Shown here one piece after another: positions 1 through 10,041 of a DNA stretch of 64,000 bases. The notes under the pieces were generated by a model. That model did no database searches, was not told where the DNA came from, and saw only the letters and a program-made list of their open reading frames with translations. Position 1 is the first letter of the stretch, and the number at the start of each line of letters is the position of its first letter. Source of the stretch: Pagrus major (lineage: Eukaryota > Chordata > Actinopteri > Spariformes > Sparidae); NCBI RefSeq assembly GCF_040436345.1, contig NC_133223.1, forward strand, positions 5,803,847 through 5,867,846, given 5' to 3'. The position numbers were made by a program, and so were the translations under genes.

Positions 1-3000
1 TGACTATTTACACCACACACCCCCTTCACCGACACTCTTCCTCATCCCTCGCCAGCAGAGGCACAGACCACTGTCCAGCTCACTAGCACCCCCGTACGAC
101 CCAACCAGTCATTATCCCTCCCACCTGAAACATTCCCCATACAATCCATCATAACACAGAGACCACCCCGCCCTTGCTGTACATCCAGGACTATGAAGAA
201 AAACAACTTGCTCCCCATACACTGCACTCCTGCCACCCCCTCCTCGACTCAGATCCAAAAACACCTCAAACTGGTCCTACTCAACACCCGCTCTCTGACC
301 AACAAAAGTGCCATCCTACATGAACTAATCACTGAAAATAAACTCGACCTCCTCTGTCTAACCGAAACCTGGCACAAACCTCTCGATTACCTCTCCCTAA
401 ATCAGACCACACCCACTGGCTACACCTACATTGACAAACCACGCCCTGACGGACGGGGTGGTGGCGTTGCTGCCATCTTCAAGAAAAATTTCCTTGCATC
501 CACTATCTCCATCCCTCCTGCTCAGTCTTTCGAACATATTGCCCTCAAACTGCCTGGTCCCACCCCCCTGGTCATCACCATCATCTACCGTCCCCCCAAA
601 CCAAACCACTCCTTCCTCTCAGACCTCGCCGAATTCCTCACCCAGCTATCCGCCATATCCCCCTCAATTCTGCTGCTGGGTGATTTCAATATCCATATCG
701 ATGACCCTAACTCCAAAAGTGCAACAGACCTCCTGGAACTGCTTCATTGCCTTCAATTCACTCAGCATGTCAACTTCCCCACCCACTGTCGCGGCCACAT
801 CCTGGACCTAGTCTGCTCTGCCGGTCTAACCCTTCATAAACTCTCCAGCCTCAACCTACAGATCTCTGATCACCTGGCCATCATCATGGATTTCATCACC
901 CCCCTGCGTCCCCCAAAACTCAAACGCAACATTACCTTCAGGAACATTAAATCCATCTCCCCCTCAGCTTTTTCTGACTTGCTGGCCAACAAACTGTCCA
1001 CCCCCCCTTTAACTTTTAACCCCACTGACCTGGTCAACCATTACAATGACACACTGTCCCTCTGCCTCAATAACCTGGCCCCCCTCAAAACCAAATCAGT
1101 CTCTTTCACCCACTCAGCTCCCTGGTACACTCCCCAACTCCGTCAAATGAAAATCCGTAAGCGCCAGCTTGAAAGACTCTACAAGAAAACCGGTCTCACA
1201 GTCCATCTCAACATTTACACAGACCACCTCTCAGACTACAAAAACGCCCTCACTGCTGCACGGTCCACCTACTACTCTCAGCTTATTCACTCTGGCTCCA
1301 ACAACCCCAAGACTCTCTTCTCCACCATCAACAAACTCCTCAAACCCTGCGACAACACCCTCACCTCCTTCACAGTCAACAAATGCAACTCCTTCCTGGC
1401 ATCCTTTCAGTCTAAGATTGACACTATCTACAACCAACTAAGCACTTCCCCCCCCATTTCAGCCTCTCCACCTCTCACCCCCCCCACCACCACCACCACT
1501 ACTCAACCTCTGTCACAGTTTACCCCTGTCTCTCCCCTGGAACTCCTCCCCATTATCACCAAGATAAAAAACTCGACTTCTGTTCTGGACCCTATCCCAT
1601 CCTCCATCGTGAAATCCTGCCTCCCTACAATCTCCCCATTAATCGCCATCATTATTAACTCCTCCCTCTCCTCTGGCTCTGTCCCCGAATCCCTCAAACT
1701 GGCCGCTGTCACCCCCATCCTCAAAAAACCAGGCCTGGATCCTGACATCATCTCAAACTTCCGTCCCATCTCAAACCTCCCTTTCCTGTCAAAGATTCTG
1801 GAACGTGTTGTCGCCTCACAAATCCGAACCCACCTCCACTCTCATGAACTATACGAACCTTTTCAATCTGGATTTCGCCCCAAACACAGCACCGAAACCG
1901 CTCTCCTGAAAATTACCAATGACCTCCTCCTCTCTTCAGACTCCGGCCACCTCAGTATACTCATCCTCCTTGACCTCACTGCAGCCTTCGACACCATCAA
2001 CCACTCCATCCTCCTGTCCCGCCTACAAACATTTCTCAACATCACTGGCTCCGCTCTCTCCTGGCTCAAATCCTACCTCTCAGACAGACAACAGTTCATC
2101 CATGTCAACAACTGCTCCTCCTCCATTGCCCCCCTGCTTCAAGGCGTCCCCCAGGGCTCAGTGCTTGGTCCACTCCTCTTCATCATCTATCTACTACCCC
2201 TTGGCTCCATCATCCGTCGGCATGGTCTCCGTTTTCACTGCTATGCCGACGACATCCAACTCCACATCTCCACAAAATCCATCACCCCTGCCACCCACTC
2301 TACCCTCACAAACTGCCTGTCAGAACTACAATCTTGGCTGCAAAAAAACTTTCTCAAACTCAACAGTGACAAATCTGAAATCATACTCATTGGCCCAAAA
2401 CATCTCACCGCATCGACCCAGAACTTCACCCTCAGCTTTGACAACATCAACCTGTCTCCCTCTCCCTCCATCCGTAACCTTGGCATCATCATGGACAGTA
2501 CTCTTTCATTCGAACAGCACATCAGCCGCCTCACCCAAACTGCTTTCTTCCATCTAAAAAACATTGCCCGCCTCCGCCCACTACTCTCCTTCTCTGCAGC
2601 TGAGACTCTCATCCACGCATTTATCACTTCAAGACTGGACTACTGCAACAGCATCCTCTATGGCTCATCTTCCAAAGTCCTCAATAAACTTCAATACATC
2701 CAAAACTCTGCTGCCCGCCTCCTCACCCACACCCGCTCCCGCGAACATATCACCCCCGTACTCCAAAACCTTCACTGGCTCCCTGTCCCTCACCGAATCA
2801 ACTTCAAGCTCCTCCTACTCACCCATAAAGCCCTCCACAATCAGGCCCCTCCCTACCTCACGGACATGCTCCACCACCACACTCCTTCTCGAAACCTCAG
2901 ATCCTCAGACGCTAACCTTCTCTCACCCCCCCTCAGGACCAAGCACCGTACCTGGGGGGATAGAGCCTTCTCCATTGCTGCCCCCTCCCTCTGGAACTCC

Positions 3001-3299
3001 CTCCCCAAACACATCCGTGACTGCCCAGACTCATCCACCTTCAAGTCATTACTCAAAACCCACCTCTTCAAACTCGCTTTTCATCTGCACCTGTAGCAGT
3101 TTGCTGTACTCAACCTGTTCTCCCAAAAACCTACACAGATCCATATCCTCATACACTGTTCTTTTTACTACATATTTCTCCTCTATCGCACTATGCACTT
3201 GAGTTTATGCACCATGCACTTGATTCTATGTATTCTTGTATGTATTCTATTCTTGTAAAGTGTCTTTGAGAGTTTTTAAAAGCGCTGTACAAATAAAAT

Positions 3300-3330
<31 letters not shown>
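1..3330 (+). mobile_element. L2-type LINE, nearly complete
   Basis: This is a non-LTR retrotransposon holding one long reading frame (193-3096), about 190 bp of leader and a short 3' UTR. The UTR has a polyadenylation-like AATAAA and ends in an (ATT)n run at about 3298-3330, the tail style of fish L2 elements. The true 5' end may lie left of the window. Immediately after the ATT tail the sequence continues inside a hAT-like repeat that is uninterrupted elsewhere (around 33117 and 59047), so the LINE inserted into that repeat. Confidence 0.9.
193..3096 (+). CDS. L2-like ORF2: endonuclease-reverse transcriptase (967 aa)
   Basis: The protein nicks target DNA and copies its RNA there by target-primed reverse transcription. 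The N-terminal third is an APE-type endonuclease with LNTRSL, LTETW near residue 55, LLLGDFNIH near 160 and SDHLAII near 225. The centre is a reverse transcriptase with FRPISNLPFLSKILERV, LLDLTAAFDTINHS, GVPQGSVLGPLLF and the catalytic YADD at about residues 684-687. The C-terminal part has SRLDYCNS and the fish L2 signature ending WNSLP. The length matches the family and the frame is uninterrupted from the first ATG, which is unusual beside the decayed LINEs elsewhere in the window. Whether it still moves cannot be told from sequence, and no separate ORF1 is visible here. Confidence 0.92.
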   Translation: MKKNNLLPIHCTPATPSSTQIQKHLKLVLLNTRSLTNKSAILHELITENKLDLLCLTETWHKPLDYLSLNQTTPTGYTYIDKPRPDGRGGGVAAIFKKNFLASTISIPPAQSFEHIALKLPGPTPLVITIIYRPPKPNHSFLSDLAEFLTQLSAISPSILLLGDFNIHIDDPNSKSATDLLELLHCLQFTQHVNFPTHCRGHILDLVCSAGLTLHKLSSLNLQISDHLAIIMDFITPLRPPKLKRNITFRNIKSISPSAFSDLLANKLSTPPLTFNPTDLVNHYNDTLSLCLNNLAPLKTKSVSFTHSAPWYTPQLRQMKIRKRQLERLYKKTGLTVHLNIYTDHLSDYKNALTAARSTYYSQLIHSGSNNPKTLFSTINKLLKPCDNTLTSFTVNKCNSFLASFQSKIDTIYNQLSTSPPISASPPLTPPTTTTTTQPLSQFTPVSPLELLPIITKIKNSTSVLDPIPSSIVKSCLPTISPLIAIIINSSLSSGSVPESLKLAAVTPILKKPGLDPDIISNFRPISNLPFLSKILERVVASQIRTHLHSHELYEPFQSGFRPKHSTETALLKITNDLLLSSDSGHLSILILLDLTAAFDTINHSILLSRLQTFLNITGSALSWLKSYLSDRQQFIHVNNCSSSIAPLLQGVPQGSVLGPLLFIIYLLPLGSIIRRHGLRFHCYADDIQLHISTKSITPATHSTLTNCLSELQSWLQKNFLKLNSDKSEIILIGPKHLTASTQNFTLSFDNINLSPSPSIRNLGIIMDSTLSFEQHISRLTQTAFFHLKNIARLRPLLSFSAAETLIHAFITSRLDYCNSILYGSSSKVLNKLQYIQNSAARLLTHTRSREHITPVLQNLHWLPVPHRINFKLLLLTHKALHNQAPPYLTDMLHHHTPSRNLRSSDANLLSPPLRTKHRTWGDRAFSIAAPSLWNSLPKHIRDCPDSSTFKSLLKTHLFKLAFHLHL

Positions 3331-4088
3331 CTGTCCCATCAACAACTCTGTTTGACTGCATATGAAAAAATACACTGATATTTAACTGAGGAGGAGGAGA
3401 AGTGCTGCTGCTGCGTCCCTCTGTGTGTGCACGGATCTCAGTCGGGGGATCAGACGAGTCATAAAAAGTGTCATCCTGATCAATAACCAGTGGGATGAGA
3501 GGGAGAAATACGTCCTTAATGAGGAGAAAATATTAATGACATTACCTGCAGCGACCCTCCAGCAGCAGAAACTATATGTGTATCTCTACATTAACATGCG
3601 CATTTGCGCACAACAAACAGCTGATAAACTTTACTGATTATTTCAAACTCCTAACTCGTTTCCTTTGGAGAGTTCATAACTACAGCTTTTAGTTTGCCAT
3701 GATATTTGATACAGTACATGGCTGTGTTCATGGAAATGTTTAAAATAACTGAAAGCAGCCTCTCAAATCATAAAATCAGAGTGTATGAACAGTGTGAACC
3801 CATCTGTGTAGGCGCATCTAATGTGCTCTTTAAATAGCAGGAAACAGACTGCGCTTTTGACTTTGGACCAGCGTTTTGTTCGTCCATGACACAGTCACTT
3901 TCCGCTGCCTCTAGATAGCAATGTGCCATCAATGCACCTGACCACACCTCATTTTCAGACCAACACACCAGGGGGCGCACAGGTGGGTGCAGGTACATCT
4001 ACTTTTTATACAATGTGGGCGCTGGGCGTGAAAATGACAGCTGCGTCGGTCTGAAACTTGCGCTGAGCATAAGATAGAATGGGTCAAC
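3331..4088. mobile_element. Non-autonomous hAT-like repeat, copy A (left part missing)
   Basis: The sequence matches the longer copies at 18439-19990 and 58728-59813. It ends with a subterminal GATAGAATGGGTC that is inverted relative to the GGGCCCTATTT at the other end of the full copies. The left part is cut off by the L2 insertion. No transposase is present. The hAT assignment rests on the ends and is tentative. Confidence 0.5.
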
Positions 4089-6484
4089 ATCATGTAAACT
4101 TACATGGTCCAAGTTCAATTTATTAACAATACACTCACTTGTTTTTTCTGAGGAAGTATCCAGGCGCTTGGCAAAACAATGCTATTGTATGACCTCAAAA
4201 TACCCCTGATAGCCTAAACAGAGTAACATGGGCAAAAACTCAATATAGTTCTTTATTTCCTTATTTACTCTACCTTTGTGCATATAAAATAGTCAAAAAA
4301 GTGCTTAAAGCCTATTAAAAGAAACAAAAGCATAAAACTACATAAACTTTAAATTTATAGCTTTAAAAACTGAAATAAACTGGTGTCTGCGAGGAGTTTT
4401 TTGGCAGATAAAAGCATGAATAGGCATCTGTAATCGCAATTTTTTGCCACTTCGACAGCATTTCATCATGGAATACTGTGTGGACTGTTTGGACTTAATA
4501 TGTTACTGAAATAGATGTACTGGATATTTGGGAATAAGAGAAAACTCTTTGTTTGAGCTGCCATTTGCCTCCTTTCATTCTGGCAGGGGTGTAGCTGAGC
4601 ACTCAGTGGAATTTAGGACTGTAGCTGCAGATGCTGGGTTGAATGATGAAGCCTCACAGGGGGTGTTTTTTTTTTAGGGGTGTTAGTGAGCAGCTTAAGG
4701 GTGCGTTAGTGGCCTGAGATGACCCAGACTTGGCTCTCTAACTTCCCTGACCATTAAGTTACGTAATTGCCTTTGCTCTGTAAGTGAGCGCCTCTCACCT
4801 GTCTTCACAACCATTCCAGAGTGCAGCGTCAGTCCCCATCCAAGCCAACCAAGCTACCCCAGGTCCGAACACCTCCCTGTCCCATGGAGAGGAATCAATG
4901 CAGAGAGTCAGTCGATAGTACCAACACCCTAGATGTACGTTTCAAGCAATTGCAAATTGCCTACACAGGCCCATTGTAGGTTGCCCAACACAGAGTTTTT
5001 CTCTTTGGGCCACAGAAATATCTGATGGATTCACATGTTTTAACTCATGCAGGGCCCCCTAAATGGTAATTGCTGATTATTTTCAACCTTGAAAATCAGT
5101 CCAACACAAGTGACCAGTCATAACGTCTGGTGAAAATGTCCTCATGAAGACATGAAGCAAACTTTGCGTTCAGCATGATCACATACAAAGTCTGAGGCCA
5201 TTTACTGACAGTAAATGTGAAGTGTAGATAATAGTCTGTCAGTGATGAAGGCTGCAGCTTCTCAACACCAAAGTAGGCTAAATCTCCCGTGTTGTTTCAA
5301 CTGCTGGAAAAGTGATGACACATTGTTTACAATCTCCCAATGCTCTGCTAATATAATGTAATACCAGACAGACTCCATTATAAAATCATGGTGAGTTCTT
5401 GAGTTAGAGGGAAACTTGATGAAGTGAAATGCCATCTCCAATAAAAGATTTGTATTCCTCCTCGTACCATTGTGTTGGCTAGTCTGTGACTAGATAAATT
5501 ATCTGCCTAGTTAACTGCTGATTAGCTGCACAGATGAGTGCACTGCACCGACTCAATTTTGACTTTACACCTGCTCCTGACTAGATGCAAGATTTACGAA
5601 GGGTCGTAGCAAGAAGAAGGCTTAAGCCCAGGTGTGGCAACCAGTGTAACTATGAGGTTGGACTTTAATGCCACGTTATGACCGATTTAGCTCAAGACTA
5701 GGGGCCAAATGTATAACCCATGCGACAGACGAAAAATGCACTCTTGCGGGTGGTGTAACTGTACGTACTGGTACACATCTTTAACACCATACGTACAATA
5801 CACAGTCTTTTCAGTCTGATTACTGTGATATTGCGAGTTGGCAAAAAGATAAGAAAAGTGGGTGTGTTTAAAAAAAAAACCCTTCACTATGATTACACAG
5901 TGGAGTCTGAGTTGTTAACCTTGCTTTTATGGTCTTTTGTGAATATGGTTATCAGTATGCATTATGATAATTACAATGAGAATGATCTGTATGTAAATAA
6001 ACAAATACATGATATACACTATATAAGGGCTGTAGCCCTGTGTAATGGCTGTGCTACATGGTACAATGACTGTGTTGGCGTTGCTAGAGAACATCGCCAA
6101 AGCATAAATTTAGTCTTGTTAGATCCCGAGTTTACCCATGTTCAGACTAGACCAGCTCTCCCTTATTAGGGTTAGGTCCCTAAATCTACAAGGTGTTACT
6201 TTAAAGTGAATTTAAATAGGGACTGCTTAAGCTGGTAGCAAGGAGACTCGTCTGGCTTCGCACTGCCTACGTCCGAACGTCTACCTTAGAGGTCCTTGAA
6301 TAAGATGGGCCACCAGCCACGGCCGTGAACGTCAGCTTTCCTCTAAATGATCTGTACACTTGGTGTGGTGCTAGGATGAATTTTAGGGGCTTTTTGTAAA
6401 CCCTAAGGGACTGTTTTTAGACTTACGATTTGTTAGGCTAGAGTTACTGTAGCCTTTCCTAGCTACCGCAAGTCTTCTCAGAGA

Positions 6485-6486
<2 letters not shown>

Positions 6487-6526
<40 letters not shown>
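6487..6526. repeat. (CA)n microsatellite
   Basis: About 20 CA dinucleotides occur in a row inside the duplicated block. The paralogous position near 35457 has only three or four units, so the run expanded after the duplication. Confidence 0.97.
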
Positions 6527-6529
<3 letters not shown>

Positions 6530-6664
6530 TCTGGGTTTAAGCCCTTTTTATTGCTCAACCCTCAGGCAATACATCACTACGGTCAGGGGGAACCGAAACG
6601 TGGCTCATGCCTCTCTTATAGTAGTAGTGTAACAGTAGCATGAGAAAAGAGGAGTCATTGTTCT

Positions 6665-7700
6665 TGTTACGTCCCCATTTGTGGTGTCCAGGCGAAAGGG
6701 GGGAGCAACAATTAATAACAGACCGGGTGTTTCAAGAAAGAGAGGAGACAGGAAGATGTGTACTATTAAACTATTTATTTAGATGTCAATGAGTCCAATG
6801 TTAACACCAAACAACTTCCTTATGGAAGTGAAGTGAAAAACCATTTAAACTAGACAAACCACTGATCCAACCAATAACTATGGATAACACTACGGCCGGA
6901 GCCCCGAGGGAGTAATGATAACATGAAGAGCACCACACAGCTCTGATTCACGACCTACAGCACCACAACACCATCTGGCGGCTTGGCCCACTGGCTCCGT
7001 CTACTCCCATCCCTGCAGCTTTATAGCAATCCACCTGATTGCTGATGTGCTGCAGGTGTGCCTGACCAGTCAGATGGGTAGGGCGGCACCTGGAGCAGGA
7101 CACAAGAGAGCAGAGGCAAAACATGCACACGTAACACCCCCTCCCATAAGTGCCAACTAATAGTTTGCTACATTAAACACTATCAACAACACGGTTACCG
7201 ATCAGACTTGTTACACATTAGAACTATTTCCTTTTTTCACTTTTTTTTTTTTTCTCACCCACGGGACAGGTTATCAGTCACCACCATTGTCGGTTCCCTT
7301 CTTGTGTTTAATCTCAAGGTTGTATCCTTGCGCCAACAGTGCCCAACGCATCAGTTGCTGGCTGTGGTTGTATCTGTGTTAGGAAGACAAGAGGGTTATG
7401 GTCTGTGTATACAACCACGGGAGATGAACTGGCACCAACATACACTTCAAAATGTTGAAGTGCGAGTAGCATAGCCAGGGTCTCTTTTTCAATGGTGGAG
7501 TAGTTCAGTTGATGGCATTTGAACTTGGCCAAGAAGTAACACACTGGATGACACATGTCACCCTCCCCATCTTGTATCAGCACAGCCCCAGCAGGTTTTC
7601 CCTGCCTATCTAAGGCAAAGGCGGCCGCCTTGGTGACTTTGGCCGCCGCCTTGGTTGAAAACGGGCAGAAAATGATGATTTCCAACCATCTTCACACAAT
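6665..7700 (-). mobile_element. Ty3/Gypsy fragment with 3' LTR, Gmr1-like arrangement
   Basis: On the minus strand an RNase H region at about 7314-7650 (STIEKETLAMLLALQHF, YTDHNPLVFL) is followed by a purine-rich tract (GGGAGGGGG) directly abutting an LTR at 6665-7136. The LTR is 472 bp and begins TGTTACG and ends CGTAACA. RNase H lying next to the 3' polypurine tract, with no integrase between, fits Gmr1-like Gypsy elements, in which integrase precedes reverse transcriptase. It could instead be an internally deleted ordinary Gypsy. It is a broken fossil: the 5' LTR and most of gag-pol are absent. Confidence 0.75.
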
Positions 7701-7724
7701 AGAAATATGAGGATTGTAGTCCCT

Positions 7725-7945
7725 CTACAGGGCGGATGGGGAACAGTCACCCTCCACATAGCGCGAACGTCACATGCGTCATACGTCACCAGCGTTTGCG
7801 TCGTATGCATGCGTGTCACGTGACGCCTCCCTTTCCCACTCCAGCGCGCTAAACAGATCGTTACTATGGTTACTACTTCCAACAACTCCCAGCGTTACGA
7901 CTTCCAACAGGATAAGGGCAGAGACGTTCTAGGACTTTGATAAAG
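7725..7945 (+). promoter_or_regulatory. CpG-rich patch with E-box, possible promoter and first exon
   Basis: The stretch is markedly richer in CG dinucleotides than its surroundings. It contains a perfect GTCACGTGAC palindrome (E-box of the USF/CLEAR type) at about 7815-7824 and a TGCATGCGT NRF1-like site just before it. At 7945 it runs into AAAG|GTAAGA, a good splice donor. This would suit a TATA-less promoter with a non-coding first exon, but no downstream coding exon on this strand was identified, so the call is weak. Confidence 0.25.
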
Positions 7946-8084
7946 GTAAGAGATTATTGTTTAGTTTAAAATATTAGTGTCTGTGTTAAAAGCTAGAAGT
8001 CACGAGTGTAACATTAGTTCTCAACTTCATGTGTGTCAGGCAGACAACAGCAAGAACGAGAGAGAGAGAGAGTAGCTCCATTCA

Positions 8085-8990
8085 CACTGCCGTTTGCATT
8101 TGGGGATCCTGCGCCAATTCTCCGCATCAGCCTCTGTGTGAAAGTTTCAGATGTGGCGAGGGGTGAAATTTCCCTCTGCCTCTGATGCGCCTTCGGAGGT
8201 AGTATCAGGGGGGCATTATTGGCGAACGGATAAAAGAGGGCGTGTCGGTCTGATGGTGTTCACTGTCTGATAACTGAACAGATCCTTCACTCAACAAAAT
8301 ATAGCTGTCCCAAAAAGCAACATTACAGGACCTAACAACAGGAACGTAGTAACTGGTCGTGTCTTTGACAACTTATATGAGGAATAAAATACCGCACTTA
8401 TATGTGGATAAGTGTCTGTCAGCCTGTAGGTCCTACTGACTCTTCGTCACATTTCTGCCCGAAAAACAGAGTCCGTCCCCGGCAAAAAACTTTAACTCAC
8501 CAACTGTTTGTCGCGATGAAAAAAATCTCCGCAACGTCAGCCCTCCACCGAGACTTCAGTGAACTTTCCCCCAGAAAACAGCCTCCCTCCCCGCGACTAA
8601 AATAGTCAGACAGCGTCCAGTTTACTTATGGCGATTATGTAATTATGTAATTAAGAGAAAAACGTAACTTTGTCACTTTCCAGGATGTTTGGTGGGTCAG
8701 GATCCCAATCACAACACATTATAACTGCATCCATATGATTATAAACAGTCAGTGTGTACATGTTTAGATTAACAGGAGGACACCGGGGAAACACATTGAA
8801 AAAAACACATATCGTCATGCCTCTTCTGGAGCTGCGGTGCCGGCTTGCTGTGTGAATTATACTCTGGTTCGTCTTTTACGGCGGAGCTGAACGGCTCTGT
8901 GTGAACAACCAGCGGTGGAGAATTTGGCGAACCACCACTGCTGTGATAATGCGGCGTTTGTGTGAAAAGGGCGAGAGAAATGAAAAAAAT
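8085..8990. mobile_element. Possible MITE with imperfect inverted ends
   Basis: TTCACACTGCCGTTTGCAT near 8090 and the complement of the TTTGTGTGAAAAGGGCG region near 8957-8975 are inverted relative to one another. So are a CGCCAATTCTCC-type stretch near 8111 and GGAGAATTTGGCG near 8916. No transposase is present and no clean target duplication was found. Confidence 0.3.
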
Positions 8991-9104
8991 AACGGCCTTC
9001 TTTGCCAAAAGACTGAGGCCAGAGGAAGAGAACCACCACACTCTCAAGGTGGGCTCACACACTTTGCACGTGCGCATGTCATCCAGGTTCTCCAGCCTTT
9101 ACCA

Positions 9105-9781
9105 CCTTGGTCTCAAAAAAACCCGTGGAAAACCCGGTCTCCTCGTTCTCCTCGTTCTCCTTTGAGTCCTGGGTCCCCTTTTGGTCCTTGAAGTCCAACG
9201 ACACCACTGTCACCTTTGGGGCCTTTCACTCTGGTGCACCTGATGGTCCATCTCTACCTGGAGGACCAGGAAGTCCTGCTTTGCGGCTGATGTTTGTCAG
9301 TTTGTCCTCCATGTTGTGGGTGCTGGTGTTGAGCAGCTTCAGGTCCAATCTCAGTCGGTCCAGCTGACCCTCCTCTCCACACATGCTCTGGACCTGGCTC
9401 TGCAGAGCCCACAGGTTGCTCCTAAGGGTTTGGGTTTCTTGACTGTTGTTTCGGAGCAGAGTTTGGAGGGTTTCGTCATCCTCTTCTCCACCCAGAGAAA
9501 TGTGATTGGACGTCAATTGGACGTCAACCGTTGCAGTCTTCAACCAGTGAAGACTGCAACGTGAAAACTTTATAAATGAGAAAGGCGTTGAGGGCGGTCT
9601 GCAGGATGAGGTAAATAACGATAACGTAAAAACACCACGGTCTTCTGGGCCTCACTGGCTTCAGATCTGACTGGGAGCTGTTGAGTGCCTCACGGTTCAG
9701 TGGCAGCATAAGAGCAGCAACAGGTTCTGCTCCACCCCCACACTTTTCTAGGCCTGCAGGACAGTTCTCCTCTTCCCGCAT
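9105..9781 (-). pseudogene. marco: Scavenger-receptor-like pseudogene, best guess MARCO
   Basis: The minus strand encodes a type II membrane protein start: a cytoplasmic tail rich in E, N and S, RPRRPW, and a membrane anchor CFYVIVIYLILQTALNAFLIY (9560-9640). A coiled spacer with NNS and NTS glycosylation sites follows, then Gly-X-Y collagen triplets (GPPGRDGPSGAP, GLQGPKGDPGLKGERG) down to about 9105. That order matches MARCO, a macrophage receptor that binds bacteria and particles. The frame is broken twice. One break is near 9541, beside a 13-bp inverted repeat around GTTGCAGTCTTCA. The other is near 9229, where one G of a glycine codon is missing. No introns separate parts that are normally on different exons, so a decayed retrocopy is likely. 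MSR1, COLEC12 or another collagenous receptor cannot be excluded. Confidence 0.5.
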
Positions 9782-10041
9782 AGGTGGCAGCCTGTCCTCA
9801 GATAAGGCAGAAGCAAAAATAGCATGAATAGATCCACATCACGATGAGGAGCCAGAGTACTAGAAGGAAGACGTTTAAGAAGGTTTAAGGGTTGCCCATG
9901 TGTTCAAGTTGGGCTTGTGTGTGTTTGGGGTGTGTGGGATGGGAAAACTCGCTCTCTTCATGTGCAGCATGGTACCAATTTTAGTTATTAAATTCAATGC
10001 CTTTTCATTATGTTTTCTTAAATATAAGGAAACCTTAAACC
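9782..10041. other. Unassigned spacer
   Basis: I see no coding potential or recognisable repeat here, only a GT-rich run near 9915-9940. Confidence 0.5.

Larger units (their letters stand above)
3331..6660. repeat. TAAR-flank duplication block, left copy
   Basis: Most of this block recurs at 33117-35570. The stretches 3331-3600, 4620-4930 and 5452-6620 align to 33117-33380, 33383-33690 and 34430-35570 with only scattered differences. The part at 3331-4740 also recurs upstream of TAAR genes 1 and 5. In the other copies this DNA lies 5' of a minus-strand TAAR gene, so here it probably marks the 5' flank of a further TAAR unit to the left of the window. No host ORF is supported inside it. Confidence 0.7.

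Noticed and set aside
431-811. Additional proteins in other frames of the L2 (also 1919-2557, 2564-3202)
   Set aside because: Pro/Ser/Thr-rich translations caused by the C-rich coding bias of the L2 frame. They overlap the real endonuclease-RT ORF.
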